A stretch of 64,000 nt of DNA from Sphingomonadales bacterium (GTDB taxonomy: Bacteria > Pseudomonadota > Alphaproteobacteria > Sphingomonadales > Sphingomonadaceae): contig JAGWMZ010000017.1 in assembly GCA_028871475.1 (NCBI GenBank), forward strand, positions 1-64,000. Reading direction: 5' to 3'. The notes beneath the pieces are model-generated. The model was not told the DNA's origin. It searched no databases and saw only the letters and a list, made by a program, of their open reading frames with translations. Made by a program: the position numbers and the translations under genes. This document shows, piece after piece, positions 1 through 9,227 of this stretch (the first letter of the stretch is position 1; each line of letters starts with the position of its first letter).

Positions 1-409
1 TCCGCCGCCGGCTGCTCCGGCGCCCGTGGCCACCGCGCCCACGGCCGATGCACCGGCACCCTCCGCGCCCACCCCGCGCATCGTCTCGGTCGGTCCCGGC
101 GGCTTCCTGCGTCAGGGCCCCGGCGATCAGCAGGCGCCGATTCCCCCGGCCCCGCCGCGCCGTCTGGTGCCTGCGCGCCCCAGCCCCGAGATCGCCGACA
201 AGACCAGCCTGCTGGATCTGAACGACCGCATCTGCCGCTGGCCGATGGGCCATCCCGGTGAGCCCGACTTCCATTTCTGCGGTGAGAAGGTGAACCCCGG
301 TTTCCCTTATTGCGTGGAACATTGCGGTCGCGCCTATCAGGCCCAGTTGCCGCGCGGCGCGCGCCGTCCTCCTCCGCCCCTGCCCTTTGGCGGTCCGCGC
401 CTGCGCTGA
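1..409 (+). CDS. gcrA: GcrA family cell-cycle regulator, C-terminal part (5' truncated by window edge)
   Basis: The frame is open from the left edge (first full codon at position 2), so the true start lies outside the window and the GTG at 26 is only internal. The visible protein begins with a Pro/Ala-rich linker and ends with the Cys/His-rich block typical of GcrA C-termini: ICRWPMGHP, then FHFCGEKV, then FPYCVEHC. Family knowledge: GcrA is an alphaproteobacterial transcription factor that binds sigma-70 RNA polymerase and responds to CcrM methylation of GANTC sites. The N-terminal DNA-binding domain cannot be checked here. The call rests on the C-terminal block, which is distinctive. A hairpin terminator follows about 30 bases after the stop. 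Confidence 0.88.
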   Translation, partial: PPPAAPAPVATAPTADAPAPSAPTPRIVSVGPGGFLRQGPGDQQAPIPPAPPRRLVPARPSPEIADKTSLLDLNDRICRWPMGHPGEPDFHFCGEKVNPGFPYCVEHCGRAYQAQLPRGARRPPPPLPFGGPRLR

Positions 410-438
410 CCCCTCATTCGGCGTCCTGATATACAAGA

Positions 439-475
439 ACGCGCGGCAGCCGACTTGCGGTATGCCGCGCGTTTT
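439..475 (+). terminator. Rho-independent terminator after gcrA
   Basis: Inverted repeat ACGCGCGGCA / TGCCGCGCGT (439-448 and 462-471) with a 13-base loop, followed by a short T run. It sits just after the gcrA stop and just before the next start at 490. Confidence 0.7.
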
Positions 476-489
476 GTCATGGCACCGGC

Positions 490-2130
490 ATGATACAAGC
501 CAACTCGCCGTCCTTGCGCATCAGGCAAGCCCTGCCTGCGCTGACGCTGGCGATCTTCGTGCTGATGATCCTGATCGGCCTGCTCGTCCCGCTCTACACC
601 GACGAGGTGGGCTGGCGCCTTCAGGAGCGGGCCGCGCTTGACGACGTTGACAAGCTCTTTTCCGAACAATGTGGCCCCAACACGCTGGCGGTGCCTCCAT
701 GGTTCATGATGCCGGTGCGCTGGTATTCAGGCTTTTTCAACACGCTCTGGCCCGCACCGCTGGGCATTCGCGTCTCGGGTATCGGCTATGCACTGGTCTG
801 GGCCGGCCTGCTGCTGATGCTGATTTTCCGCGTGACGCGCGCGGCAGCCCGACGCCGTGATCTGGTCATGCTGTCCTACGGCCTGATGGGACTGGGTGTT
901 CTGCCGTGGCTTTTCATCTGGAGCCGCCCCGAACAACCCATCATATTGGCCGCCACCGGGGCCATTCTCATTGCCTTGCCACCACCCGCCAGCAGGGCCC
1001 ATTGGTGGCGCCCGCTCGCGATCCTGCTTCTTGGCACGATCGCCATGGCCTATCATTTCAAGTCGCTTGTACTAATCCCCCTGTTCATCGTCGCCATCGC
1101 CGTTGCCATGCCAATGCGCCGGGGCTGGCTGATCCAGGCCCCCTGCATGGCGGCGATGATCGCGATGAGTTCTGTGTCAGCCCATTACTGGCTCGACCGC
1201 ATGGCATGTCCAAATGACCCTGCCATGGCTGCCGAACACGCCAGCCAAAGCCTTGGCCTGCAACTGCTGACCAGCAACGGCTGGGCCACCGCCCCCTTTC
1301 GCCTGATCGCCAATTACAATATGCCGGCCTATGTGGCGCAGGCGGCTCCCGACATCACCCCCATGGCCAACTGGCTGCCACCGCAGCGCGTGTCGAAGCT
1401 GACGCAAATTCTTTGGACGATAGGCCTCATTCTCCTGTGGCTGCCGGGGTTCGTACTCGCCGTCTGGAGCATGGTGGCCGCGATCCTTCGTCGACAAGTC
1501 TCTCCCGAAATGCTGCTCGCATGGGGCGCATTCTCCGCGGCCTCCGCCTGGTGCATGAGCCAGATCGTGCGCAACAGCTACGAAGCCAGCTTCGTCCTGC
1601 CGCTGTTGATCCTGACCTTTGTCCTTGCCCTTTCACGTCAGCATGTGCCTGCCAGATTGCCCCATGTGCTTCATCGCGTTGCGGCGTTGATCGCCTGCAT
1701 GCTCCCGCTGAGCGCTCTGGGTATTATGGCGATCTACGGGTCCTGGCTGGTCGACGTCTCGTCAAGGGGTGGTTACCTACCCGGGCAATCCTCCTCGGTC
1801 GGCCTCGCGCATTATCCTGTAATCCGGCAACAGGTCGAGCGCGCGGCGGCGGCTTGCGGCATTACGCAAGCCCACCATCCACAGCGTCTGTTGCTGGACG
1901 ATGTCACCTATTTCACCTTCATGCAAAGCCACCTGCCAGACCATAAAAATTCAGTCCTCGTGCCCCGCTACAGCGGTCGGCTGACCGATCCGCTGGCCTA
2001 TCTGCGGCAGATCAGATCCTCAGGCGTCATCCTGGGATGCTCGGCCCTGCCGCCAGCGCTGCGCGCCAGAGCCCATGTGGACGGCCAGTTCTGCTGCATC
2101 AGCCCGGACCAATGGACCACACCACAGTGA
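490..2130 (+). CDS. Polytopic membrane protein, possibly GT-C-fold glycosyltransferase-like (paralogue 1)
   Basis: A 546-residue protein with many hydrophobic segments: one at about residues 15-33, then clusters at about 95-115, 125-200, 310-340 and 360-420. After the first membrane segment comes a short loop with YTDEVGWRL and then an aromatic/Pro-rich stretch ending in PVRWYSGF. An acidic pair in the first periplasmic loop is typical of GT-C enzymes such as ArnT/PMT, so an undecaprenyl-linked sugar transferase is one possibility; no Pfam-level motif is certain. The next gene is a clear paralogue (SDELGWRL and PVRWYSAF at the same places), so the pair arose by tandem duplication. Function unknown. 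The ATG at 490 directly precedes the first membrane segment. Confidence 0.75.
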   Translation: MIQANSPSLRIRQALPALTLAIFVLMILIGLLVPLYTDEVGWRLQERAALDDVDKLFSEQCGPNTLAVPPWFMMPVRWYSGFFNTLWPAPLGIRVSGIGYALVWAGLLLMLIFRVTRAAARRRDLVMLSYGLMGLGVLPWLFIWSRPEQPIILAATGAILIALPPPASRAHWWRPLAILLLGTIAMAYHFKSLVLIPLFIVAIAVAMPMRRGWLIQAPCMAAMIAMSSVSAHYWLDRMACPNDPAMAAEHASQSLGLQLLTSNGWATAPFRLIANYNMPAYVAQAAPDITPMANWLPPQRVSKLTQILWTIGLILLWLPGFVLAVWSMVAAILRRQVSPEMLLAWGAFSAASAWCMSQIVRNSYEASFVLPLLILTFVLALSRQHVPARLPHVLHRVAALIACMLPLSALGIMAIYGSWLVDVSSRGGYLPGQSSSVGLAHYPVIRQQVERAAAACGITQAHHPQRLLLDDVTYFTFMQSHLPDHKNSVLVPRYSGRLTDPLAYLRQIRSSGVILGCSALPPALRARAHVDGQFCCISPDQWTTPQ

Positions 2131-2134
2131 CACC

Positions 2135-3517
2135 ATGCGCCCCATGACCGAACCGAATCGACCCGCAACGGGCTATCTCCGGCTGTTCAATATGCTGCGC
2201 CATTGGGTCGTGGCCTGCGCCTTTCTCGCGCTGGCGGCCGGGCTGCTGCTGCCGGTCCACAGTGATGAACTCGGCTGGCGGCTGCAGCAAAGGTTCTGGA
2301 TCGACGGCGTCGACAGGCTTGCCGCTGGTCAATGCGGGGCTGGGACGCTGGCTGTGCCGCCGCTGTTCATGTGGCCGGTGCGCTGGTATTCGGCCTTCAC
2401 CAATCTGCATGCCGCCCCGCCCTTCTGGGTGCGCGCATCGGGCGTGGCCAATGCGTGCCTCTGGGTCTGGATGGTCCTCAAACTCATCCGCCGGGTTTCG
2501 CGCGATGGCAGTCAGCGGCACATCATCGCGGTCATCGCCTGCGCGCTGATCGGGCTTGGCTGCACGCCGCTGCTGCTGGTGGGAAGCCGGCCCGGACAGC
2601 CCATCATCCTCACCCTGACGGCCGCCCTGCTGATCGCCAGCGGTGCCTGGCAGACGCCGGGCAACCGCTTTACCCCCTTTTCCGACATGCTCTACGCCAC
2701 CGCCCCGGCGGCGCCGGGCATCGCCTGGCTGCGCTCGCTGGGGATTGCGGCACTGGCGATGGTGGCGCTGTCCTATCACGTCAAGGCGCTGGTGCTGATG
2801 CCTGTCTTTGCCACGGCGCTGCTGATCGCCAGCCGCGGGCCGCGTGCCCATGGACCGCGCCTGTTAAGCCTGGCCCTGCTGGTCGGCGCATCGCTCTCGG
2901 CCCTGAATTACTGGAGCACCGCGCCGGCCTGCCTGCCACAGCCCACAGCGGCGCAGGGCCCTTGGCTGGCCCTCTCCAATCTCAACTTTGCCGATTACAT
3001 CGACCGCGCCGCGCCTCAGGTCTTTCCCATGGCGGACTGGCTGGCGCCCGGGCGCGTCAGTTGGGACGAGGTGCATGGTTGGCGCGGAGGCATGCAGGTG
3101 ATCTGGTCACTGGCGGCGGCCTGCGCGCTGCTGGCCGCGGGCACGGCGCTATGGAAGCAGGCCCGCCAGCGCGTGCTGGCGATTGATGCGCTGATGGCGC
3201 TCATCCTGCTGCTGGTGACCTGCCTGTGGTGCGCCAGCCAGTTTGTGCGCCAGGATTACGAAACCGGCTTCGTGCTGCCGCTGCTGGTGCTGATGGTCGT
3301 GATGGGGCTGGCCTCTCCCCATGATCTGGGATGGCTCAAGCGCTTCCTGCCCGTTCTTTCGCTGGCCCTGGGCTCGCTCATGCTGCTCTCGCTGGTGCTG
3401 GTCGCCGGGCTCTACGGGCCACCGATGATCACTGCGCTGGAGGCAGACCCCGGCATCACGCATCAACCCTCTTTCGCGCCCTCACCGCAGCATTCATCGG
3501 CAAGCAGCGTTCCGTAA
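2135..3517 (+). CDS. Polytopic membrane protein, possibly GT-C-fold glycosyltransferase-like (paralogue 2)
   Basis: A 460-residue membrane protein and tandem paralogue of the preceding gene. It shares the first-loop SDELGWRL, the CGAGTLAVPP block, the PVRWYSAF motif and the SRPGQPIIL / SYHVKALVL segments. It starts four bases after the previous stop, which indicates co-transcription; an in-frame ATG at 2144 is an alternative start. The reading frame is open to 2075, but that stretch overlaps the upstream gene. It is about 85 residues shorter than its partner, mainly because the C-terminal soluble tail is reduced. A role in lipid-linked sugar transfer to an envelope polymer is conceivable from the GT-C-like layout, but this is inference; no catalytic assignment is made. 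Confidence 0.72.
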   Translation: MRPMTEPNRPATGYLRLFNMLRHWVVACAFLALAAGLLLPVHSDELGWRLQQRFWIDGVDRLAAGQCGAGTLAVPPLFMWPVRWYSAFTNLHAAPPFWVRASGVANACLWVWMVLKLIRRVSRDGSQRHIIAVIACALIGLGCTPLLLVGSRPGQPIILTLTAALLIASGAWQTPGNRFTPFSDMLYATAPAAPGIAWLRSLGIAALAMVALSYHVKALVLMPVFATALLIASRGPRAHGPRLLSLALLVGASLSALNYWSTAPACLPQPTAAQGPWLALSNLNFADYIDRAAPQVFPMADWLAPGRVSWDEVHGWRGGMQVIWSLAAACALLAAGTALWKQARQRVLAIDALMALILLLVTCLWCASQFVRQDYETGFVLPLLVLMVVMGLASPHDLGWLKRFLPVLSLALGSLMLLSLVLVAGLYGPPMITALEADPGITHQPSFAPSPQHSSASSVP

Positions 3518-3584
3518 ACCGACCATACGGGATTTTGATGAGCACAGCCCTTAACCATAAATTCGTACCGCCGTTCTTTGCCGC

Positions 3585-4754
3585 ATGAGCATCCAGGACC
3601 CTTCTTCAACGCGCAAGACCGGTAAAGGCCTGATGACCTGGATCGAGCGGGGGCTCGGTCTGGGCGACAGCGATCGGCACGAAACCGAGGCTGAGGCGGA
3701 CAGCGCCGCGCCCGATGCCCTGCCCATGCCGCCCGACACGCCGCGCCGCGCGGCCCGGCGCCAGATGCTGGCCGACATCGCCGATTTCATCATGACCCAT
3801 GATCTCGAGGTCAACACCTTCACCCTGTCGACCGCGCATGACTATCTGGCCGGCCACGATCGCCACCTGACACGCGCCATCGACGAGAAGCTGGGCACGC
3901 GCGAACCGCTCAGCCAGCCCTGGCTGGAGGATGCCGCCCAGCGCAGCGGAGGCAAGGACCACGGGCAGGCACTCAACCGGCTGATGCAGCGTATGGAAGC
4001 CGATCTGGAGGCTTTCAGCGCCACCACGAAATCCGCACAAAGCGCAACGACCGATTACAACCAGACGCTGGAAGCGCATGTCGGTGATCTGGCGCGGCCT
4101 TCCGGCCCGCCACCGGTCGAGGAACTGGTCTCGATCGCCCGCGCCATGCTGGAGCGTACGCGCGAACTGGAGCATGAGATGGAGCGCAGCGCAGCGCAGA
4201 CCAGGAATCTGCGCCGCAGCCTTGACGATGCCCGCCGCCGCGCCGACCACGACCATCTGACCGGCCTGCCCAACCGCCGCGCGTTCGAGGCCTGTTTCAC
4301 CAAGGAATATGCCACCGCCAAGAGCAATGGCGAGCAACTCTGCGTCGCCTTTTGCGACATCGACCATTTCAAGCGCATCAACGACACCCACGGCCATGAC
4401 GCAGGCGACCGCGTGCTGAAAGTGGTGGCCGACACGCTGGCCCATATTTCCAACGACCGCTGCCACGTGGCGCGCCACGGCGGCGAGGAATTCGTCGTGC
4501 TGCTGCGCGGGCGCTCGGTGCATCAGGCGTGGGAATTGCTCGACGAAACCCGCGACCAGATGGCGCGGCGCGACATGGTCAACCGGGCGACCGATGAGCC
4601 GTTCGGGCAGGTGACGTTTTCTGCTGGCCTTGCCGATGTCTTCGCCTTCGACGACCCGCGCTCGGCGCTGGGAGCGGCGGACAAGGCGCTCTATCAGGCC
4701 AAGGATATGGGACGAAACCGTATCGTTCTGGCGGAGCGACCGGCGAAGGGGTGA
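3585..4754 (+). CDS. GGDEF-domain diguanylate cyclase (cytoplasmic)
   Basis: A 389-residue protein. The N-terminal ~200 residues are soluble, mostly helical and without a membrane segment; a coiled-coil-like linker at about 185-222 leads into a C-terminal GGDEF domain. Visible motifs are DHLTGLPNRR near residue 222, FCDIDHFKRIND, and the active-site signature GGEEF at 299-303, so it should make c-di-GMP from two GTP. The inhibitory I-site (RxxD ending six residues before GGEEF) is absent: that position reads NDRC. Product feedback through the primary I-site is therefore unlikely. The start at 3585 follows a short gap after the membrane-protein pair. A PilZ protein at 30.3 kb is a potential receptor in the same window, although unlinked. 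Confidence 0.9.
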   Translation: MSIQDPSSTRKTGKGLMTWIERGLGLGDSDRHETEAEADSAAPDALPMPPDTPRRAARRQMLADIADFIMTHDLEVNTFTLSTAHDYLAGHDRHLTRAIDEKLGTREPLSQPWLEDAAQRSGGKDHGQALNRLMQRMEADLEAFSATTKSAQSATTDYNQTLEAHVGDLARPSGPPPVEELVSIARAMLERTRELEHEMERSAAQTRNLRRSLDDARRRADHDHLTGLPNRRAFEACFTKEYATAKSNGEQLCVAFCDIDHFKRINDTHGHDAGDRVLKVVADTLAHISNDRCHVARHGGEEFVVLLRGRSVHQAWELLDETRDQMARRDMVNRATDEPFGQVTFSAGLADVFAFDDPRSALGAADKALYQAKDMGRNRIVLAERPAKG

Positions 4755-4798
4755 CCCGGCCGCACCGTCGGCCTTTCTTTCGAAGCAACCAAAGAAAA

Positions 4799-4829
4799 GG
4801 GCCCGCCGGTCGATCCGGCGGGCCCTTTC
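4799..4829. terminator. Bidirectional terminator between diguanylate cyclase and pnp
   Basis: Perfect inverted repeat GGGCCCGCCGG / CCGGCGGGCCC (4799-4809 and 4815-4825) with a five-base loop. On the minus strand it is followed by TTTTCTTT, so it best serves pnp. On the plus strand it ends in TTT and may also stop the convergent cyclase transcript. Confidence 0.85.
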
Positions 4830-4850
4830 CGTGTCAGCCGGTGAGGCCGA

Positions 4851-7157
4851 TCAGTCGTCCGACTTCAGGAAAGCCGGGATGTGATCGGGGTTGCCGCCTT
4901 CGCTGCGCTCACGGCGCGGACCGCGATCGCCACGGTCACCACCACGGCCGCCGCGATCACCGCGCGGACCACGACGGTCGCCACGATCACCGCGATCGCC
5001 CCCACGGTCACCACGGTCACCACGCGGTTCGCGGGGCTCACGGGCGGGACGGGTGTCCTCCAGCTCAGCGCCGCTTTCCTGATCGACGACGCGCATCGAC
5101 AGGCGCACCTTGCCGCGCGGATCAATCTCGAGGACCTTGACGAAGACCTCCTGACCTTCCTTGACGACGTCGGTGGGCTTTTCCACGCGCTCGTTCTTCA
5201 TTTCGGAGACGTGGACGAGACCGTCCTTGCCGCCCATGAAGTTCACGAAGGCGCCGAAGTCGACGATGTTGACGACCTTGCCCTTGTAAATCTTTCCGAC
5301 TTCGGCCTCTTCCACAATACCCAGGATCCAGGCCTTTGCGGCCTCGATCTGCGCCACGTCGCTGGACGAGATCTTGACGATGCCCTCATCGTCGATGTCG
5401 ACCTTGGCGCCGGTGGTGGCCACGATCTCGCGAATCACCTTGCCGCCGGTGCCGATGATGTCGCGGATCTTCGACTTGTCGATGGTGATCGTCTCGATGC
5501 GCGGGGCATGAGCCGAGAGTTCCTTGCGGGTCTCGCCCAGAGCCTTCAGCATCTCGCCCAGAATATGCGCGCGGCCTTCCTTGGCCTGGGCCAGAGCCTG
5601 ACGCATGATCTCGTCGGTGATGCCAGCAACCTTGATGTCCATCTGCATCGTGGTGATGCCTTCAGACGTGCCCGCCACCTTGAAGTCCATGTCGCCCAGG
5701 TGATCTTCATCACCCAGAATGTCGGACAGCACGGTGAACTTGTCGCCTTCCAGGATCAGGCCCATGGCGATGCCCGAGACCGGGCGCACCAGCGGCACGC
5801 CCGCATCCATCATCGAGAGCGAACCGCCGCAGACGGTGGCCATCGAGGAGGACCCGTTCGACTCGGTGATGTCCGAGAGAACGCGGATCGTGTAGGGGAA
5901 GTCTTCCTTGGTCGGCAGCACAGGGTGCAGCGCGCGCCAGGCCAGCTTGCCGTGGCCCACTTCGCGGCGACCGGGCGCGCCGAAGCGGCCCACTTCACCC
6001 ACCGAATAGGGGGGGAAGTTATAGTGCAGCATGAAGTTCTGATACGACAGACCATCCAAGCCGTCGATCATCTGCTCGGCGTCCTTGGTGCCCAGCGTGG
6101 TGGTGCAGATCGCCTGCGTTTCACCGCGGGTGAACAGCGCCGAACCATGGGTGCGCGGCAGGAAGCCGACCATCGATTCGATCGGGCGGATCTGCGTCGT
6201 GGTGCGACCGTCGATGCGCTTGCCGTCCTTCAGGATGGCGCCGCGCACGATCTCAGCTTCCAGCTTCTTGCACACCTTGATGGCGGTCATCAGCGTCTGG
6301 CCGTCGGCCTCGGCGAACTTGGCCTTCACCTTGTCACGCGCGGCGTTCAGCGCGTTCGCGCGGGCCGACTTGTCGGTCAGCTTGTAGGCCGCGGTGATGT
6401 CCTTGCCGATCAGCTTCTTGATGTCGGCCTTCATGCCCGCCGTGTTGTCGGCAAGGTTGATTTCCCAGGGGTCCTTTGCCGCCTGCTCGGCCAGATCGAT
6501 GATCGCATTGATCACCTTGCGGCTTTCGGCATGGGCGAACTGGACGGCGCCCAGCATCTCTTCCTCGGTCAGCTCCTTGGCTTCGGACTCGACCATCATC
6601 ACGGCATTGCCGGTGGCAGCCACGACCAGATCGAGACGACCCTCGGCAACCTGCGCCATCGAGGGGTTGAGCTGATATTCGCCATCCTTGAAACCGACGC
6701 GCGCGGCGCCGATGGGGCCCATGAAGGGCACGCCCGAGATGGTGAGCGCGGCCGAGGCGGCGATCATCGCGACGATATCGGGCTCGGTCTCGCCGTCATA
6801 GCTCAGAACCTGAGCGATAACGTTGATCTCGTTGTAGAAACCTTCGGGGAACAGCGGGCGCACCGGGCGGTCGATCAGGCGGGAAACCAGCGTTTCCTTT
6901 TCCGTCGCGCCGCGCTCGCGCTTGAAGAAGCCGCCCGGGATGCGCCCGGCGGCCGAGAACTTTTCCTGATAGTGGACGGTGAGCGGGAAGAAGTCCTGGC
7001 CTTCCTTCACGCTCTTGGCGGCGGTCACGGCGCAGAGCACCACGGTTTCGCCATAGGTGGCCAGCACGGCGCCATTGGCCTGGCGGGCGATGCGGCCGGT
7101 TTCGAGGGTGAGGGTCTTTCCGCCCCACTCCAGCGATACGGTTTTAACGTCGAACAT
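4851..7157 (-). CDS. pnp: Polyribonucleotide nucleotidyltransferase (PNPase)
   Basis: A 768-residue phosphorolytic 3'-5' exoribonuclease. It shows two RNase PH-type domains, recognised by [11 protein letters not shown] at the N-terminus and by FTRGETQA and the MASVCGGS-like ATVCGGSL in the second domain. These are followed by a KH domain ([15 protein letters not shown]) and an S1 domain ([15 protein letters not shown]). The last ~65 residues form a low-complexity Arg/Gly/Asp tail with repeated GDRGDRGG units, which probably serves as a flexible RNA- or protein-binding arm. The ATG at 7157 has a purine-rich Shine-Dalgarno just upstream (GAAGGAAAAAG). It is the last gene of the truB-rpsO-pnp group, the classic order in which rpsO and pnp are linked. 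Confidence 0.98.
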   Translation of the reverse strand: MFDVKTVSLEWGGKTLTLETGRIARQANGAVLATYGETVVLCAVTAAKSVKEGQDFFPLTVHYQEKFSAAGRIPGGFFKRERGATEKETLVSRLIDRPVRPLFPEGFYNEINVIAQVLSYDGETEPDIVAMIAASAALTISGVPFMGPIGAARVGFKDGEYQLNPSMAQVAEGRLDLVVAATGNAVMMVESEAKELTEEEMLGAVQFAHAESRKVINAIIDLAEQAAKDPWEINLADNTAGMKADIKKLIGKDITAAYKLTDKSARANALNAARDKVKAKFAEADGQTLMTAIKVCKKLEAEIVRGAILKDGKRIDGRTTTQIRPIESMVGFLPRTHGSALFTRGETQAICTTTLGTKDAEQMIDGLDGLSYQNFMLHYNFPPYSVGEVGRFGAPGRREVGHGKLAWRALHPVLPTKEDFPYTIRVLSDITESNGSSSMATVCGGSLSMMDAGVPLVRPVSGIAMGLILEGDKFTVLSDILGDEDHLGDMDFKVAGTSEGITTMQMDIKVAGITDEIMRQALAQAKEGRAHILGEMLKALGETRKELSAHAPRIETITIDKSKIRDIIGTGGKVIREIVATTGAKVDIDDEGIVKISSSDVAQIEAAKAWILGIVEEAEVGKIYKGKVVNIVDFGAFVNFMGGKDGLVHVSEMKNERVEKPTDVVKEGQEVFVKVLEIDPRGKVRLSMRVVDQESGAELEDTRPAREPREPRGDRGDRGGDRGDRGDRRGPRGDRGGRGGDRGDRGPRRERSEGGNPDHIPAFLKSDD

Positions 7158-7309
7158 TCTTTTTCCTTCGCCCCGCCCGGCCCTATTGCGCGTGCGGGGT
7201 TGCTATGCCGGGGGTGCCGTCCCGGTCCGGTGCGGGGCATTGTGATCCAAGCCCCAGAGCCATCCGCCGGATTGCGGATATGCCCGTATTTTCACATGTC
7301 ACATACAAG

Positions 7310-7333
7310 AAGCGCCCCGGCGAAGGGGCGCTT
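7310..7333 (-). terminator. Hairpin between rpsO and pnp
   Basis: Inverted repeat AAGCGCCCC / GGGGCGCTT with a six-base loop just downstream of the rpsO stop. There is no proper U tract (the minus strand continues CTTGTATG). It may be a partial terminator or, as in other bacteria, a processing site between rpsO and pnp. Confidence 0.55.
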
Positions 7334-7347
7334 CCAGAACCGGAACC

Positions 7348-7617
7348 TTACTTGCGCAGGCCCAGCTTGGCGATGAGAGCATTGTAACGCTCCACATCCT
7401 TCTTCTTCAGGTAAGCGAGCAGGGTGCGACGCTTGTTCACCATCATGAGCAGGCCACGACGCGAATGGTTATCCTTGTGGTGGGCCTTGAAGTGCTCGGT
7501 CAGGGTCTTGATGCGGCTGGTCAGGATGGCAACCTGCACCTCGGGCGAACCGGTGTCGTTCGCGGCGCGGGCGTTGTCCTGAATGATTTCCTGCTTCAGT
7601 TCGGGCGAAACCGACAT
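7348..7617 (-). CDS. rpsO: 30S ribosomal protein S15
   Basis: An 89-residue protein beginning [12 protein letters not shown] and carrying the S15 hallmarks [30 protein letters not shown] and [12 protein letters not shown]. It binds 16S rRNA early in small-subunit assembly. The frame continues upstream to 7635, but the ATG at 7617 has the Shine-Dalgarno GGAGTAAG and gives the family's usual length. It lies four bases after the truB stop and upstream of pnp. Confidence 0.98.
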   Translation of the reverse strand: MSVSPELKQEIIQDNARAANDTGSPEVQVAILTSRIKTLTEHFKAHHKDNHSRRGLLMMVNKRRTLLAYLKKKDVERYNALIAKLGLRK

Positions 7618-7621
7618 AATC

Positions 7622-8536
7622 TTACTCCGCGACATCGATGAGATTGAACCCCCGCACGACCTTCATCGCGCCTCCGTCAAGTTCCACCAGCGCCACCGGC
7701 ACGCGGCCGTGATAGCTACAGTAGAGCCCGTCGGAATGGGGCTGTCCGAGAAGAACGCGACCCTGGCGGATCGCCTTTGCCGCATCGGACGAGAGGGACA
7801 GGGCCGGGATGTCGACCAGCCCCGCCTCAAGCGGCAAAACTACCTGTTCAAGCGGCGCCCCTTGGCCGATTTCGTTCAATCTGTCCAGCGAAATCGCCTG
7901 CGCCAACGTGAAGGGGCCAGCACTCTCGCGCCTCAGCATCGTCACATGCCCCCGCGACCCCAGCGCCAGCGCGATGTCGCGCGCAAGGCTGCGGATGTAG
8001 GTTCCCTTGGACACATGGGCGCGCAAAGTCACCCAATCCACCCCGCCATCGACCAGATCGAGGCTGTGGATGGTGACATCGCGCGAGGCCAGCTCCACTG
8101 CCAGCCCCTTGCGCGCCAGATCATAGGCGCGTTCGCCATCAACCTTCAGCGCGGAATAGGCTGGCGGCACTTGGCTTATCGGCCCGGTGAAGAGCGGCAG
8201 CACCTGCGCCACTTCAGCCGCCTCGGGGATTTTCTCGCTGGTGGCCACCACCTCGCCCTCAAGGTCGAGCGTCGAGGTCTCCGCGCCGAATTTAACCTTA
8301 AAGCTGTAGAGCTTGCTGGCATCGAGCATCCGCCCGGTCAGCTTGGTCGCCTCGCCCAGCGCAATGGGCAGCAGGCCGCTGGCCAGCGGGTCCAGCGTGC
8401 CGCCATGGCCCACCTTGATCCCGCCCTTCAGCTTCATGTTGTAGCCGGCCTGCCGCAGATTGCGCTTCACCGCGCTCACCGCCTGTGTGCTGCCCAGCTC
8501 CAGCGGCTTGTCGAGGATGATCCAGCCGTGGACCAC
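7622..8536 (-). CDS. truB: tRNA pseudouridine(55) synthase TruB
   Basis: A 304-residue enzyme that converts U55 of tRNA to pseudouridine. The catalytic motif [12 protein letters not shown] contains Asp49. The N-terminal GWIILDKP and the later [15 protein letters not shown] and [12 protein letters not shown] blocks are typical of the family. The start is a GTG at 8536, two bases after the TGA of the M50 protease gene, with a strong Shine-Dalgarno (GGAGG) in the end of that gene, so the two are probably translationally coupled. A C-terminal extension resembling a PUA-like domain covers the last ~70 residues. Confidence 0.97.
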   Translation of the reverse strand: MVHGWIILDKPLELGSTQAVSAVKRNLRQAGYNMKLKGGIKVGHGGTLDPLASGLLPIALGEATKLTGRMLDASKLYSFKVKFGAETSTLDLEGEVVATSEKIPEAAEVAQVLPLFTGPISQVPPAYSALKVDGERAYDLARKGLAVELASRDVTIHSLDLVDGGVDWVTLRAHVSKGTYIRSLARDIALALGSRGHVTMLRRESAGPFTLAQAISLDRLNEIGQGAPLEQVVLPLEAGLVDIPALSLSSDAAKAIRQGRVLLGQPHSDGLYCSYHGRVPVALVELDGGAMKVVRGFNLIDVAE

Positions 8537-8537
8537 C

Positions 8538-9227
8538 TCAAAAGCCTCCGATCAGTCGGGCAAGGCTGAGCACATGGCCATAGAGCCATTCAAAGGGCGG
8601 GCCCACCAGCGGCTCGATCAGGCTGAAGCCGGGGAACAGACGCGGCAGCACCACCAGCAGCACCAGCACCAGCGCAAACCCCAGCCTGCGGAACTGGGCA
8701 TACCAGAGCGCGGCCTGCTGCGGCAGAAGTCCCTCGACGATATGCGATCCATCGAAAGGCGGGATGGGCAGCAGGTTGAACAGCGCGAGGAAGAGGTTGA
8801 TCTGGATGAAGGTGGCGACGACCACCACCGCCTCATTCGCCCAGGCGATGTCGGGCCGGGGCACGAAACGGCCCAGCAGCCCCAGCACCACCGCGCCCAG
8901 CACCGCCATCACGATGTTCGAGGCCGGGCCCGCCGCCGCCACGATCATCATGTCGCGGCGCGGATCGCGCAGCCGCCACTTGTCCACCGGCACCGGCTTG
9001 GCCCAACCGAACACCGGCAAGCGCGCCAGTGCCAGCATGCCCGGCAGCAGAATGGTCCCAACGAGGTCGACATGGCGCAGCGGGTTGAGGCTGAGGCGCC
9101 TGGCCTCGCTCGCCGTCGGGTCACCCAGCAGTTTCGCGGCATAGCCATGGGCGATTTCGTGAAACACGATGGCCACCACCAAAGGCAATGCCAGAATGAG
9201 GATCTGGTGGATCAATGCCCAGCTCAT
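8538..9227 (-). CDS. Site-2 protease family (M50) zinc metalloprotease
   Basis: A 229-residue membrane metalloprotease. The zinc-binding HEIAH lies at residues 23-27 in the first membrane segment. The second metal motif, NLLPIPPFDG, lies near residues 153-162 in a later segment. The layout is the compact S2P group without PDZ or CBS domains. Family members cleave membrane-embedded substrates; no substrate can be inferred here. The frame runs upstream to 9257, but the ATG at 9227 overlaps the tdk stop as ATGA, the likelier coupled start. It sits within the rbfA-to-pnp gene block but is not part of the usual translation cluster. Confidence 0.9.
   Translation of the reverse strand: MSWALIHQILILALPLVVAIVFHEIAHGYAAKLLGDPTASEARRLSLNPLRHVDLVGTILLPGMLALARLPVFGWAKPVPVDKWRLRDPRRDMMIVAAAGPASNIVMAVLGAVVLGLLGRFVPRPDIAWANEAVVVVATFIQINLFLALFNLLPIPPFDGSHIVEGLLPQQAALWYAQFRRLGFALVLVLLVVLPRLFPGFSLIEPLVGPPFEWLYGHVLSLARLIGGF

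Noticed and set aside
4900..5060. Short tandem DNA repeats that could suggest a CRISPR or minisatellite
   Set aside because: They are codons of the Arg/Gly/Asp tail of PNPase, in frame, without spacers of constant length.
4881..7376. 831-codon plus-strand ORF antisense to pnp
   Set aside because: It is the mirror of the pnp coding strand in a high-GC genome; pnp has all its domains and a ribosome site, and the antisense protein has biased His/Arg/Asp composition without motifs.
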